Source of the DNA: Bacillota bacterium
GTDB lineage: Bacteria; Bacillota; Sulfobacillia; JAJYWN01; JAJZPE01
Direction of reading: 5' to 3'
Assembly (NCBI GenBank): GCA_021787335.1
Contig: JAJYMC010000038.1
Coordinates: 1 to 44,585 of the forward strand
Length of the DNA: 44,585 bases
In this document: positions 37,803 to 44,585 of the stretch, one piece after another
Layout of the letters: each line of letters opens with the position of its first letter
Numbering within the stretch: the stretch's first letter is position 1
Notes under the pieces: generated by a model
Seen by the model: only the letters and a program-made list of their open reading frames with translations
Databases searched by the model: none
What the model was told of the DNA's origin: nothing
Program-made: the position numbers and the translations under genes

Positions 37803-38340
37803 GGAAAGCCCGGAGAACCTGGAGCGGGTCACCGGACCCGGCATAGCCCAGCCAGTAGACCCGGCGGTCCAGGCGGTAGTAGTAGTTGGTCATCCCCGCG
37901 CCGTCGACCCGGTAGACCGGCAGCCCGTCGACCTGGAACTCGACCCGGCCGGTGAAGGTCTTGTCACCGGGCATCGCCTGGTCCATCGCCGCCAGCAGGG
38001 CCTGGGCGGACGAGGTGTCGGCCGATTCGCTGACCCACAACATGGCTCGGCCGGCGGGGCCCTTGTACTGACCGATGGCCGCGTCATCGATGGCGATGCC
38101 GGTCCCATGGAGCCCGCTGATCTGGGCGGTGGCCTGCCGACCGGTCTGGACCGGACCCTCGAGGGTCAGGTCCGTCACTTTTTTCGGGAGAAGGGCTGCA
38201 CCGGTCGGGGTGCGCTGAGTCAGAAGAATCGCCGTGGCCATCAGGGCCAGGCCGATGACGACGGCGGCCAGTGCCCGGCGGGCCGGGGTTGCGGTTCGGT
38301 TCTGGGTCGGGGCCGAGGCTGAGGTCGGCGTCGCACGCAC
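37765..38340 (-). CDS. Membrane-anchored protein of unknown function
   Basis: About 190 aa: a short cytoplasmic Ser/Thr/Pro/Ala-rich segment, one membrane helix (ALAAVVIGLALMATAILL), then an extracytoplasmic domain with GRVEFQVDGLPVYRVDG and a Tyr-rich TNYYYRLDRRVYWLGYAG strand. I do not recognise it. Starts at GTG 38340, GTG 38349 or ATG 38379 are possible; 38340 is best spaced from GGGGG. It follows the Lgt-like gene closely and is probably co-transcribed with it. Confidence 0.65.
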   Translation of the reverse strand: MRATPTSASAPTQNRTATPARRALAAVVIGLALMATAILLTQRTPTGAALLPKKVTDLTLEGPVQTGRQATAQISGLHGTGIAIDDAAIGQYKGPAGRAMLWVSESADTSSAQALLAAMDQAMPGDKTFTGRVEFQVDGLPVYRVDGAGMTNYYYRLDRRVYWLGYAGSGDPLQVLRAFLSSARGAAEGGR

Positions 38341-38357
38341 GATGGGCACCCCCGTCT

Positions 38358-39230
38358 TTAGGACAGGATACGAGACCACGGGGCCTGTCCCGCGTTAAGC
38401 GCGAAGTAGAGGACCAGAAGGAGCGGGATGAAGAGGGCCCAGCCCCAGAGCGGGAGGCGTTGGACGAGGTCGGGTGCGGGTTCGGGCTTGAGGGCGGGCG
38501 CGGGCAGGCCCTTCCCCGCCCTGACCCAGACGACCGCGGCGCTCGCAGCCGCCACCGAGACCCATTGGGCCGGGGAGAGCCACAGCGCGCCGCGCGGTTC
38601 GCGGGTGAACTCTACCAGGAAGCGCAGGATGGCGTAACCCCCGATGAAGCGGGCCAGTTGCAGACCGGGGCGAATCCGTACCCCGGGACCGGCGGCCCAC
38701 CGCCTGGACCACAGCCAGAGGAAGAGAAGGCCGTCGGTGATTATCTCGTAGGCCTGGGCCGGGTGGACCCACTGACCAGCGATGTTGACCGCCCAGGGGA
38801 GCGTCGTCGGCAGCCCGAAGAGGTCGCAGCCGACTCGGCCGACGGCCAGGCCGGCGGCCATGGCCGGGGCGGCCGCGTCGAGGGCGACGGCCGGTCGGAG
38901 CCTGAGGCCGCGGGCGGTCAGGTAGAGGGCCAGCCCGCCCCCGATCAGCGCCCCGATGAGGGACAGGCCCCCGTCCCAGAGGCGCAGGATGGCCGCCGGC
39001 TCGGCGGCGTAGATGCCCAGGTTCAGCATGACGTAGAGCAGCCTGGCCCCGGCCAGCCCGGCGACCACGGCGATGGTGATGGCCGTGGTGAAGGCGTCTT
39101 CGTCCTCACCCCGGCGACGGGCCTCGCTGAGGGCGATGAACAGTCCGACCAGGAGGCCGGCCCCCATGGCCAGCCCATACAGGTTGATGTGGAACGGCCC
39201 GATGGGCCACATCGGCGGTTGTCTGGACAA
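38358..39230 (-). CDS. Lgt-like membrane protein (prolipoprotein diacylglyceryl transferase family)
   Basis: A 290-aa seven-helix protein of the Lgt family. WDGGLSLIGALIGG (85-98), GRVGCDLFG (131-139), HPAQAYEI (156-163) and GYAILRFLVEFTREPRG match Lgt blocks. The His that is essential in E. coli Lgt (WDGGMSFHGG) is Ile 92 here, and the loop after GRVG lacks the usual acidic residue, so classical transferase activity is doubtful. The start TTG 39230 follows AAGGAGG at 7 nt. A sigma-A promoter and a CsoR/CstR-type operator lie just upstream, hinting at metal- or sulfide-responsive control rather than housekeeping expression. Confidence 0.82.
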   Translation of the reverse strand: MSRQPPMWPIGPFHINLYGLAMGAGLLVGLFIALSEARRRGEDEDAFTTAITIAVVAGLAGARLLYVMLNLGIYAAEPAAILRLWDGGLSLIGALIGGGLALYLTARGLRLRPAVALDAAAPAMAAGLAVGRVGCDLFGLPTTLPWAVNIAGQWVHPAQAYEIITDGLLFLWLWSRRWAAGPGVRIRPGLQLARFIGGYAILRFLVEFTREPRGALWLSPAQWVSVAAASAAVVWVRAGKGLPAPALKPEPAPDLVQRLPLWGWALFIPLLLVLYFALNAGQAPWSRILS

Positions 39231-39248
39231 GCAATGGCCTCCTTGGAG

Positions 39249-39263
39249 TACCCCCGGTGGGTA
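39249..39263. promoter_or_regulatory. CsoR/CstR-like operator
   Basis: TACCC-CCGGT-GGGTA, a GC-tract inverted repeat flanked by A/T, is the general form of operators bound by CsoR-family (copper) and CstR (persulfide) repressors. It lies just downstream of the promoter and 19 bp before the start of the Lgt-like gene. No CsoR-family gene is in the window. Confidence 0.5.
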
Positions 39264-39278
39264 TCACGCTCCAAAGCC

Positions 39279-39307
39279 AGTGTATAGCCTCATCTGGCGC
39301 ATGTCAA
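39279..39307 (-). promoter_or_regulatory. Promoter of the Lgt-like gene
   Basis: On the minus strand, -35 TTGACA (39302-39307), 17-bp spacer, -10 TACACT (39279-39284). The inverted repeat at 39249-39263 covers about +10 to +25. Confidence 0.65.
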
Positions 39308-39368
39308 TGCCCGCGGCGGAGACACGTCCACGGATCGACGGCCGAGCGCACCGGTCAGCTTTCGGCCC

Positions 39369-39383
39369 CAATTCGTCGAATTG
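39369..39383. promoter_or_regulatory. Palindrome upstream of the aminotransferase operon
   Basis: CAATTC-GTC-GAATTG is a perfect 15-bp inverted repeat about 75 bp before the aminotransferase start, a plausible operator. I cannot assign a convincing -35/-10 pair next to it. Confidence 0.4.
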
Positions 39384-39459
39384 TCAGACCTTCCGGCAGG
39401 GAAGCGCCGAGGCGAATAGAATGCTTTCCCAAAATCGTGCACAGGGGGTGCTCAAAGAA

Positions 39460-40746
39460 ATGGCCGCACTTCCCTCCAAAGACCTCGACTCCGACATCGG
39501 GCTGAAGCTGAAACAGCAGGCGCTCAAAGACTACGCCGATTACGTCAACCCGATGAAGGTGCGGACGCTGAAATCGGCCGGCCTCGATATTATCGAGGGC
39601 CGCCGCGACGGGGCCAAGGTCTGGGATCTGTCCGGAAGGATGTACGTCGATTGCATCACCGGGGCCGGCAGCTTCAACAGCGGACGGCGCAATCCGGTCA
39701 TCGTCGAGGCCCTGAAACGGGCCCTCGACGAGATGGACATCGGGGTCTTCCTCATCTGCTCCAAGCTCAAGGCGGACCTGGCCAAGCGGCTGGCCGAGGT
39801 GACCCCGGGCGACCTGAAGTGGTCGATGTTCGCGGTGGGCGGCGGCGAGGCCAACGACTATGCCATCAAGTTGGCCCGCGGCTACACGATGAAGACCGAG
39901 ATCATCTCGGCCCTCAAGTCGTACCACGGGCACACCGGCTTCTCCCTTTCGGCCATCGGTCGTGACGCCTACCAGAAGCCGTTCTTGCCGCTGATGCCGG
40001 GGTTCAAGAAGGTCCCCTTCAACGACGCCCAGGCCATCGCCGACGCCATCACCGACGACACGGCCGCCGTCATGCTCGAACCCATCCAGGGCGAGGGCGG
40101 CATCAATGTCCCCTCCGACGACTACCTCCCGGCCGTCCGCAAGATCTGCGACGAGCACGGCGTCCTGCTCATCCTGGACGAGATCCAGACCGGTCTCGGC
40201 CGGACCGGCAAGATGTGGTGCTCGGAGCACTACGGCATCGTCCCCGACATCATGACCACGGCCAAGTCCCTCGGCGGTTCCCTCTACCCCATCGCCGCCA
40301 CCGTCTTCCGCGAAGAGCTCGGTGACTTCCTCATCACCAACCCCTTCATCCACCTGTCCACCTTCGGCGGCTCCGACCTGGGCTGCGCCGTGGGCCTGGC
40401 GGTCATCGACTACATCGTCGAGCACGACCTGCCGGGGCATGCGGCCCACATGGGAGAGCGCTTCCGGGCCGGCTTCGACGTCCTCGTCAAGCAGTATCCG
40501 AGCATCCTCCGGGAGGTCCGCCAGAAGGGCCTGATGATGGGCCTCCAGTACGCCGAGGACAGCCTTGGGCCGCGGATGAGCTACCAGTTGGCGCAGAACG
40601 GGGTCATGGCCATCTTCACCGGCAACGACACCAGCGTCATGCGGCTCATGCCGACCCTGGTCATCAACGAAGAGGAAGTCGACTTCGTCCTGAACGCGCT
40701 CGACCAATCCATGGCCGCCATCATGAGACAACGGGGAGGCAATTGA
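39460..40746 (+). CDS. Class III PLP aminotransferase
   Basis: A 428-aa fold-type I aminotransferase of the ornithine/putrescine/beta-alanine class. The PLP-binding Lys is 269 in TTAKSLGG, the pyridine-binding Asp is 240 in LILDEIQTGLGRTG, and YHGHTGFS is present. The substrate cannot be told from sequence; omega-amines are typical for the class. It leads a set with two SCP2-like proteins, an amino-acid permease and a 2-oxoacid dehydrogenase E1, which suggests uptake, deamination and oxidative decarboxylation of an amino compound. ATG 39460 or the in-frame GTG 39448 could be the start. Confidence 0.93.
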   Translation: MAALPSKDLDSDIGLKLKQQALKDYADYVNPMKVRTLKSAGLDIIEGRRDGAKVWDLSGRMYVDCITGAGSFNSGRRNPVIVEALKRALDEMDIGVFLICSKLKADLAKRLAEVTPGDLKWSMFAVGGGEANDYAIKLARGYTMKTEIISALKSYHGHTGFSLSAIGRDAYQKPFLPLMPGFKKVPFNDAQAIADAITDDTAAVMLEPIQGEGGINVPSDDYLPAVRKICDEHGVLLILDEIQTGLGRTGKMWCSEHYGIVPDIMTTAKSLGGSLYPIAATVFREELGDFLITNPFIHLSTFGGSDLGCAVGLAVIDYIVEHDLPGHAAHMGERFRAGFDVLVKQYPSILREVRQKGLMMGLQYAEDSLGPRMSYQLAQNGVMAIFTGNDTSVMRLMPTLVINEEEVDFVLNALDQSMAAIMRQRGGN

Positions 40747-40749
40747 GGC

Positions 40750-41109
40750 GTGGCGACGTCATCCGAGATCCTCGAGGCCCTGGCCGACTACCAGGTGCAG
40801 TGCAACAACAACCAGCGCCTGCGGAAGATGCAGCGCGACTGGTCCAAGCTCCTCCACTTCGTGGCCAAAGACACCGGCGACGGCTTCACCATGGACGTGG
40901 TCAGGGGAGAGATCACCGGGGTCCGGTCCGGCCTGGTGGGCACGCCGGACGTGGTCGTCACGGCCGCCAGCGAGGACCTGTGCGATATGTTCTGGGGCGA
41001 CCTCAACCCGAGCCAGAAGTACCTGCGCGGGGAGATTCAGGTCAAGGCGTCGACCGAGGACGTCATGCGGCTCGACGCCATCACCATGATCATCTGGCCG
41101 GAGGCGTGA
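40750..41109 (+). CDS. SCP2 sterol-binding-like protein (copy 1)
   Basis: A 119-aa protein with the SCP2 fold pattern: FTMDVVRGEITGVRSGLVGTPDVVVTAASEDLCDMFWGDLNPSQKYLRGEIQVKASTEDVMRLDAI is condensed here as the typical DVVV-x-ASEDL...F.G.L.P...Y..G.I..KG core. Such domains bind lipids or acyl groups in a hydrophobic tunnel. GTG 40750 follows GGGGAGG; the gene starts 3 nt after the aminotransferase stop and ends 1 nt before the permease ATG. Confidence 0.8.
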   Translation: MATSSEILEALADYQVQCNNNQRLRKMQRDWSKLLHFVAKDTGDGFTMDVVRGEITGVRSGLVGTPDVVVTAASEDLCDMFWGDLNPSQKYLRGEIQVKASTEDVMRLDAITMIIWPEA

Positions 41110-41110
41110 C

Positions 41111-42541
41111 ATGACCGAGCTCAAGAAAAAGATCCGCCTGCGGACGGTGATCTCGGCCGGGGCCGGGCTGGCCCTGGCCACGGTCTCCTATACCTCGAAC
41201 ATGCAGGTGGCCTCGTACATGGCCGGCGACTCGGGCTGGATGGCCATCGTCATCGCCGGCCTCATCTCCTTCCTGGCCGCCTTCTGCTTCGCCGAACTGG
41301 TCGGGATGTTCCCGACGGCGGCCGGGATCAAGCTCTTCATCGAGCGGGCCTTCAACGAGAAGGCCGCCCTGGTCTTCGGGACGGTCTACATGACCATCAG
41401 CGTGGCCGTGGTCGGCGCGGAGACCTTCATCCTCTCGAGCGTCCTGGCGACGGCCTTCCCGGTGCCGCGCGTCTTCTGGATCTTCTTCTTCCTCATCACC
41501 ATCGCCCTCATCAACATCCGCGGCGTCACCATGGCCGGCCTGACCCAGGACATCACAACCTACGCCATGTTCGCCGCCCTCATCGGGCTGTCGGTGTACG
41601 CGCTGGCGAAGAACGACTTCCAGCTGACGACGCCCCTGACTCCGGGGAGCGGGATGGGGATGGCCCAGGCGGTGGCCATCGGGGTCTTTCTGTACCTCGG
41701 CTTCGAGTGGGTGACGCCGTTGGCCGAGGAGACCACCGACTTCAAACTCATCCCCCGCGGGATGTTCGGAGCCATCATCCTCCTGGGCCTGTCCTACGCC
41801 CTCTTCAACATCGCCATGACCTCGACGGTCTCGAAGGCCGTCCTGACCAAGTCGCCCATCCCCCACGTCCTCTTCGGCCAGGCCCTCTTCGGCAAGGCCG
41901 GGATCATGCTGATGATGATCATGAGCATCCTGGCTTCGGTGACTACGTTCAACGCCGGGGTGATGACCGCCTCGCGGTTCATCTACGCCATGGCCCGCGA
42001 CCGGGCCCTGCCGAAGGTCTTCTCGAACCTGCACCCGACCTACGCCACGCCCTGGCCGGCCATCGTCGCCCTGCTGACCGTGGCCACCGCGGTCTCGTTG
42101 GCGGTCAACTTCACCGGGCAGTACAAGGTGCTCATCTTCCTCGGGGCGGCCGTCGAGTGCATGATCTACGTCGTCATGGGGGCGTCGGTGCTGGGGCTGC
42201 GGAAGCGTAACCCGGAAACGGAGCGGGTCTTCAAGGTCCCCTTCGGGCGGCTCATCCCGTGGGCCGTGATCATCGTCTACGGACTGCTCTTCGTGCTCAT
42301 CTTCATCCCCGACCCGGCCAACCCGGGCGACGCCCACGCGCAGCTGTTGGCCCTGATCTCGCTGGTCGTCGTCTTCGCCCTGACCTTCGGTTACGTCTTC
42401 AAGGTCGTCCCAGCCCTGCGGGCCAAGTATGAGGCGGAGGCGCGGAAGCGCCAGAAGCGGCGGCCCGGGCGACCGGCGGCGACGGGCGCGGCGCCTGGCG
42501 GCGGCGGTATGACGCCGGGCGGCAGCGCGGTCCCGCAGTAG
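41111..42541 (+). CDS. APC-family amino acid/polyamine permease
   Basis: A 476-aa transporter with about 12 helices. Recognisable blocks are FCFAELVGMFPTAAGIKLFIERAF in helices 2-3, LGFEWVTPLAEETTDF in helix 6, and ASRFIYAMARDRALPKVFSNLHPTYATPWPAI after helix 8, all typical of the amino acid-polyamine-organocation superfamily. A basic, Gly/Pro-rich tail follows the last helix. It presumably imports the substrate of the adjacent aminotransferase. Confidence 0.93.
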   Translation: MTELKKKIRLRTVISAGAGLALATVSYTSNMQVASYMAGDSGWMAIVIAGLISFLAAFCFAELVGMFPTAAGIKLFIERAFNEKAALVFGTVYMTISVAVVGAETFILSSVLATAFPVPRVFWIFFFLITIALINIRGVTMAGLTQDITTYAMFAALIGLSVYALAKNDFQLTTPLTPGSGMGMAQAVAIGVFLYLGFEWVTPLAEETTDFKLIPRGMFGAIILLGLSYALFNIAMTSTVSKAVLTKSPIPHVLFGQALFGKAGIMLMMIMSILASVTTFNAGVMTASRFIYAMARDRALPKVFSNLHPTYATPWPAIVALLTVATAVSLAVNFTGQYKVLIFLGAAVECMIYVVMGASVLGLRKRNPETERVFKVPFGRLIPWAVIIVYGLLFVLIFIPDPANPGDAHAQLLALISLVVVFALTFGYVFKVVPALRAKYEAEARKRQKRRPGRPAATGAAPGGGGMTPGGSAVPQ

Positions 42542-42571
42542 AGAAGCCCCCCAACCAAGGAGGTCGTCGAC

Positions 42572-43003
42572 ATGGCCACGTTCAAGGATGCCGATGAATT
42601 CTACAGTGTGATGCGGACCTTCTTCGAGAAGGTCCGTTTCGACCCGGCCCTCGGGCCCAAGCTGGCCGGCTCAAAGATGGTCATCCGGTTCATCTATACC
42701 GACCCGGAGGCGGAGATAACCATCGACTTCCTGAACCCGTCGACGACTACGGGCGCCTACGCCGACATCGACTATGGGCCGTCGACCAAGAAGGCCGACG
42801 TGACCATGAAGCAGTCGGCCGACTTCTCCCACAAGTTCTGGCACGGCAAGACCAACGTCGTCGCCTCCCTGGCGACGCGGCAGATCATCGCCTCGGGCTC
42901 GGTCCAGAAGGCCCTGGGCCTGCTGCCACTGCTCCGGCCGCTCTATGCGGTCTACCCGGAGACCATCCGCGAGATGGGCCGCGAGGAGCTGGTCGTGAAG
43001 TGA
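42572..43003 (+). CDS. SCP2 sterol-binding domain protein (copy 2)
   Basis: A 143-aa protein with a clear SCP2 domain: IRFIYTDPEAEITIDFL...ADVTMKQSADFSHKFWHGKTNVVASLATRQIIASG is abbreviated as the D.....SA..F...W.G......A...G..... pattern. A C-terminal LLPLLRPLYAVYPETIREMG helix follows. ATG 42572 is preceded by AAGGAGGTCG. Its stop overlaps the GTG start of the E1 gene by 4 bp, so it is tied to the dehydrogenase. Confidence 0.85.
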   Translation: MATFKDADEFYSVMRTFFEKVRFDPALGPKLAGSKMVIRFIYTDPEAEITIDFLNPSTTTGAYADIDYGPSTKKADVTMKQSADFSHKFWHGKTNVVASLATRQIIASGSVQKALGLLPLLRPLYAVYPETIREMGREELVVK

Positions 43004-44585
43004 GCGGCGCCAACGCGGGCATGGGCGGTTCGGCCGCGGGCACGGGGGCGGCGGCCGGGGAGGCGGCGGACGCCGGGCGCGCCGAAGAGTTCGCGGGCCT
43101 GGACCGTGAGCGCTTGGCCGGGCTCCTCCGGACGATGTGGCTGATAAGGAAGTTCGAGCTGTCGGTGGCCCACGGGGTCGAAGAGGGGACCATCCCCGGG
43201 ATGGCCCACCTGTCGGTCGGCCACGAGGCCATGGCCATCGGGGTCATGGCCGCCCTGGAGCCCGGTGACTACGTCTCATCGACGCACCGGGCCCACGGCC
43301 ACTCCCTGGCCAAGGGGGCGGACCCCAAGGGGATGATGGCCGAGATCTACGGCCGCTCGACCGGCCTGTGCCGGGGCAAGGGCGGGTCGCTCCACGTCAT
43401 CGACGCGTCCAAGGGGCTCATCGGGGCCAACGGCATCGTCGGGGCCTGGAACCTGCTGGCGACCGGGGCCGGCCTGTCGTCCAAGCTGCTCAAGAACAGC
43501 CGGGTGGCGGTGGCCTTCATGGGCGACGACTCGACCAACATCGGCTTCTTCCACGAGGCCATGAACCTGGCCGCCGTCTGGGACCTGCCGGTGGTCTTCG
43601 TCTGCGAGAACAACGGTTATGGGATAACCACGCCGCAGGAGCGGCACACGAAGGTCAAGCGGATCGCCGACCGAGCGGCGGCCTACGCCATGCCGGCCGT
43701 GACCATCGACGGCAACGACGTGGTCGCGGTCTATCGGGCCGCCCGCGAAGCCGTCGACCGGGCCCGCTCGGGCGGCGGGCCGTCCTTCATCGAGGGGCTG
43801 GTCTGGCGCTGGCGCGGGCACTACGAGGGCGACCCGGACGACTACCGGACCGACGAGGCCAAGGCCGTGGGCCAGGCGGGCGATCCCATCGCCGCATACT
43901 CGCGGCGGCTCATCACGGGCCGGGTGCTGAGTGAGGGCGAGGTCGCGGCCGTCGAGGCCGAGGCCGGGCGGGTCATCGAGGAGGCCGTCTTCGCCGCCGA
44001 GGAGGCGCCGTTCCCCGACGAGGGCGAGCTTACGCGCGACGTGTTCGCGCCAGAGGCGGCCGGGGTCTTCACCGACGGTGGGGCGGGGGCGCGGGCCGCG
44101 GCGCGGGCGTTGGCCGACGCTGGTGGACCGGCGACGGCCGGCGACCGTTACGTGACCATGTCGGCGGCCATCCGCGAGGCCCTGGCCCAGGAGATGCGGC
44201 GTGACCCGCGGGTCATCGTCATGGGCGAGGACGTCGCCTTCGGGTTCTTCGGCGTCACCAGCGGACTTTCCGACGAGTTCGGGCGCGACCGCGTCCGCGA
44301 CACGCCCATCAGCGAGAACGCCATCGTTGGGGCGGCGGTGGGGGCGGCCATGACCGGGCTCCGGCCGGTGGCCGAGTTGATGTTCGAGGACTTCATCACC
44401 GCCGGCATCGACCCCATCGTCAACCAGGCGGCCAAGCTCCGCTATATGTCGGGCGGGCAGTACCGCATCCCGCTGGTGGTCCGGACGCCGGGCGGGACCG
44501 GGCTGGCCTTCGCCGCCCAGCACTCGCAGAGCCTGGAGGCCCTATTCATGCATGTCCCGGGGCTGAAGGTGGTCGTCGCCTCGAG
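43000..44585 (+). CDS. Fused E1 alpha/beta of a 2-oxoacid (pyruvate/acetoin-type) dehydrogenase, partial
   Basis: The frame runs off the window; 528 codons are visible. After an Ala/Gly-rich leader (about 1-30), the alpha part has GMAHLSVGHEAMAIGV, the phosphorylation-loop-like STHRAHGHSLAKG, and the thiamine diphosphate motif GDD (175-177) ... ENNGYG. The beta part begins near residue 383 with YVTMSAAIREALAQEM, GEDVAFGFFGVTSGL and FGRDRVRDTPISENAIVGAA. Alpha and beta are separate in most complexes; fusion occurs in some 2-oxoisovalerate and acetoin-type enzymes. GTG 43000 overlaps the SCP2 stop (GTGA). E2 and E3 genes would be expected beyond 44585. Confidence 0.93.
   Translation, partial: MSGANAGMGGSAAGTGAAAGEAADAGRAEEFAGLDRERLAGLLRTMWLIRKFELSVAHGVEEGTIPGMAHLSVGHEAMAIGVMAALEPGDYVSSTHRAHGHSLAKGADPKGMMAEIYGRSTGLCRGKGGSLHVIDASKGLIGANGIVGAWNLLATGAGLSSKLLKNSRVAVAFMGDDSTNIGFFHEAMNLAAVWDLPVVFVCENNGYGITTPQERHTKVKRIADRAAAYAMPAVTIDGNDVVAVYRAAREAVDRARSGGGPSFIEGLVWRWRGHYEGDPDDYRTDEAKAVGQAGDPIAAYSRRLITGRVLSEGEVAAVEAEAGRVIEEAVFAAEEAPFPDEGELTRDVFAPEAAGVFTDGGAGARAAARALADAGGPATAGDRYVTMSAAIREALAQEMRRDPRVIVMGEDVAFGFFGVTSGLSDEFGRDRVRDTPISENAIVGAAVGAAMTGLRPVAELMFEDFITAGIDPIVNQAAKLRYMSGGQYRIPLVVRTPGGTGLAFAAQHSQSLEALFMHVPGLKVVVAS

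Noticed and set aside
43276-44523. 415-codon minus-strand frame at the right end
   Set aside because: It is antisense to the E1 dehydrogenase, which is confirmed by thiamine diphosphate and beta-subunit motifs.

Overview
The window looks like chromosome from a high-GC, Gram-positive-type bacterium, most likely a deep-branching anaerobic or facultative Bacillota. Supporting signs are strong AGGAGG-type ribosome sites in front of many GTG and TTG starts, the string polA-mutM ... coaE-lytic transglycosylase, an ECF sigma factor with a zinc-binding anti-sigma factor, a YkuD L,D-transpeptidase, and tRNAs without an encoded CCA. No rRNA, CRISPR array, transposase or integrase is visible. The taxonomy is inference.

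Layout. 1-6050, minus strand: a small protein with two ArsA/Get3-type ATPases, a CstA peptide/pyruvate-type transporter, and a DUF190-GNAT pair next to what looks like a crcB remnant. 6047-8345: a tight, lower-GC module of a GNAT, a TOPRIM-like protein and an ABC/SMC-type AAA ATPase, beside a tRNA-Leu; this is a candidate defence island. 8890-13730: a sulfur island with a thiosulfate-transporter-like YeeE/YedE protein split in two around tusA, a LysR regulator, an 11-heme cytochrome c and a tandem rhodanese lipoprotein.

The cytochrome gene carries one in-frame TGA. Exactly 11 nt after it lies a perfect 6-bp hairpin with a GTT loop, which has the geometry of a bacterial SECIS element. I read this as a candidate selenocysteine-containing multiheme cytochrome; a nonsense mutation is the main alternative.

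13866-23326: peptide-binding protein, lytic transglycosylase, coaE, then a plus-strand MFS transporter and a hemolysin-III protein, then a 65-aa orphan, mutM and polA. 23464-24764: a thioredoxin-like protein and an aminoglycoside-type nucleotidyltransferase. 24874-29349: SIMPL protein, anti-sigma/DUF4349 fusion, ECF sigma factor and L,D-transpeptidase, a probable envelope-stress unit. 29467-30742: tRNA-Leu(CAA), then a winged-helix regulator with a consensus promoter and palindromic operator, plus its membrane partner. 30852-33399: an MBOAT/SGNH polysaccharide O-acylation pair. 33493-39230: small membrane proteins (DoxX), a HExxH protein, a GAF-GGDEF diguanylate cyclase, a DUF2283-like protein and an Lgt-like protein behind a CsoR/CstR-like operator. 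39460-44585: class III aminotransferase, SCP2, APC permease, SCP2 and a fused E1 alpha/beta 2-oxoacid dehydrogenase cut by the window end; this looks like amine or amino-acid catabolism.
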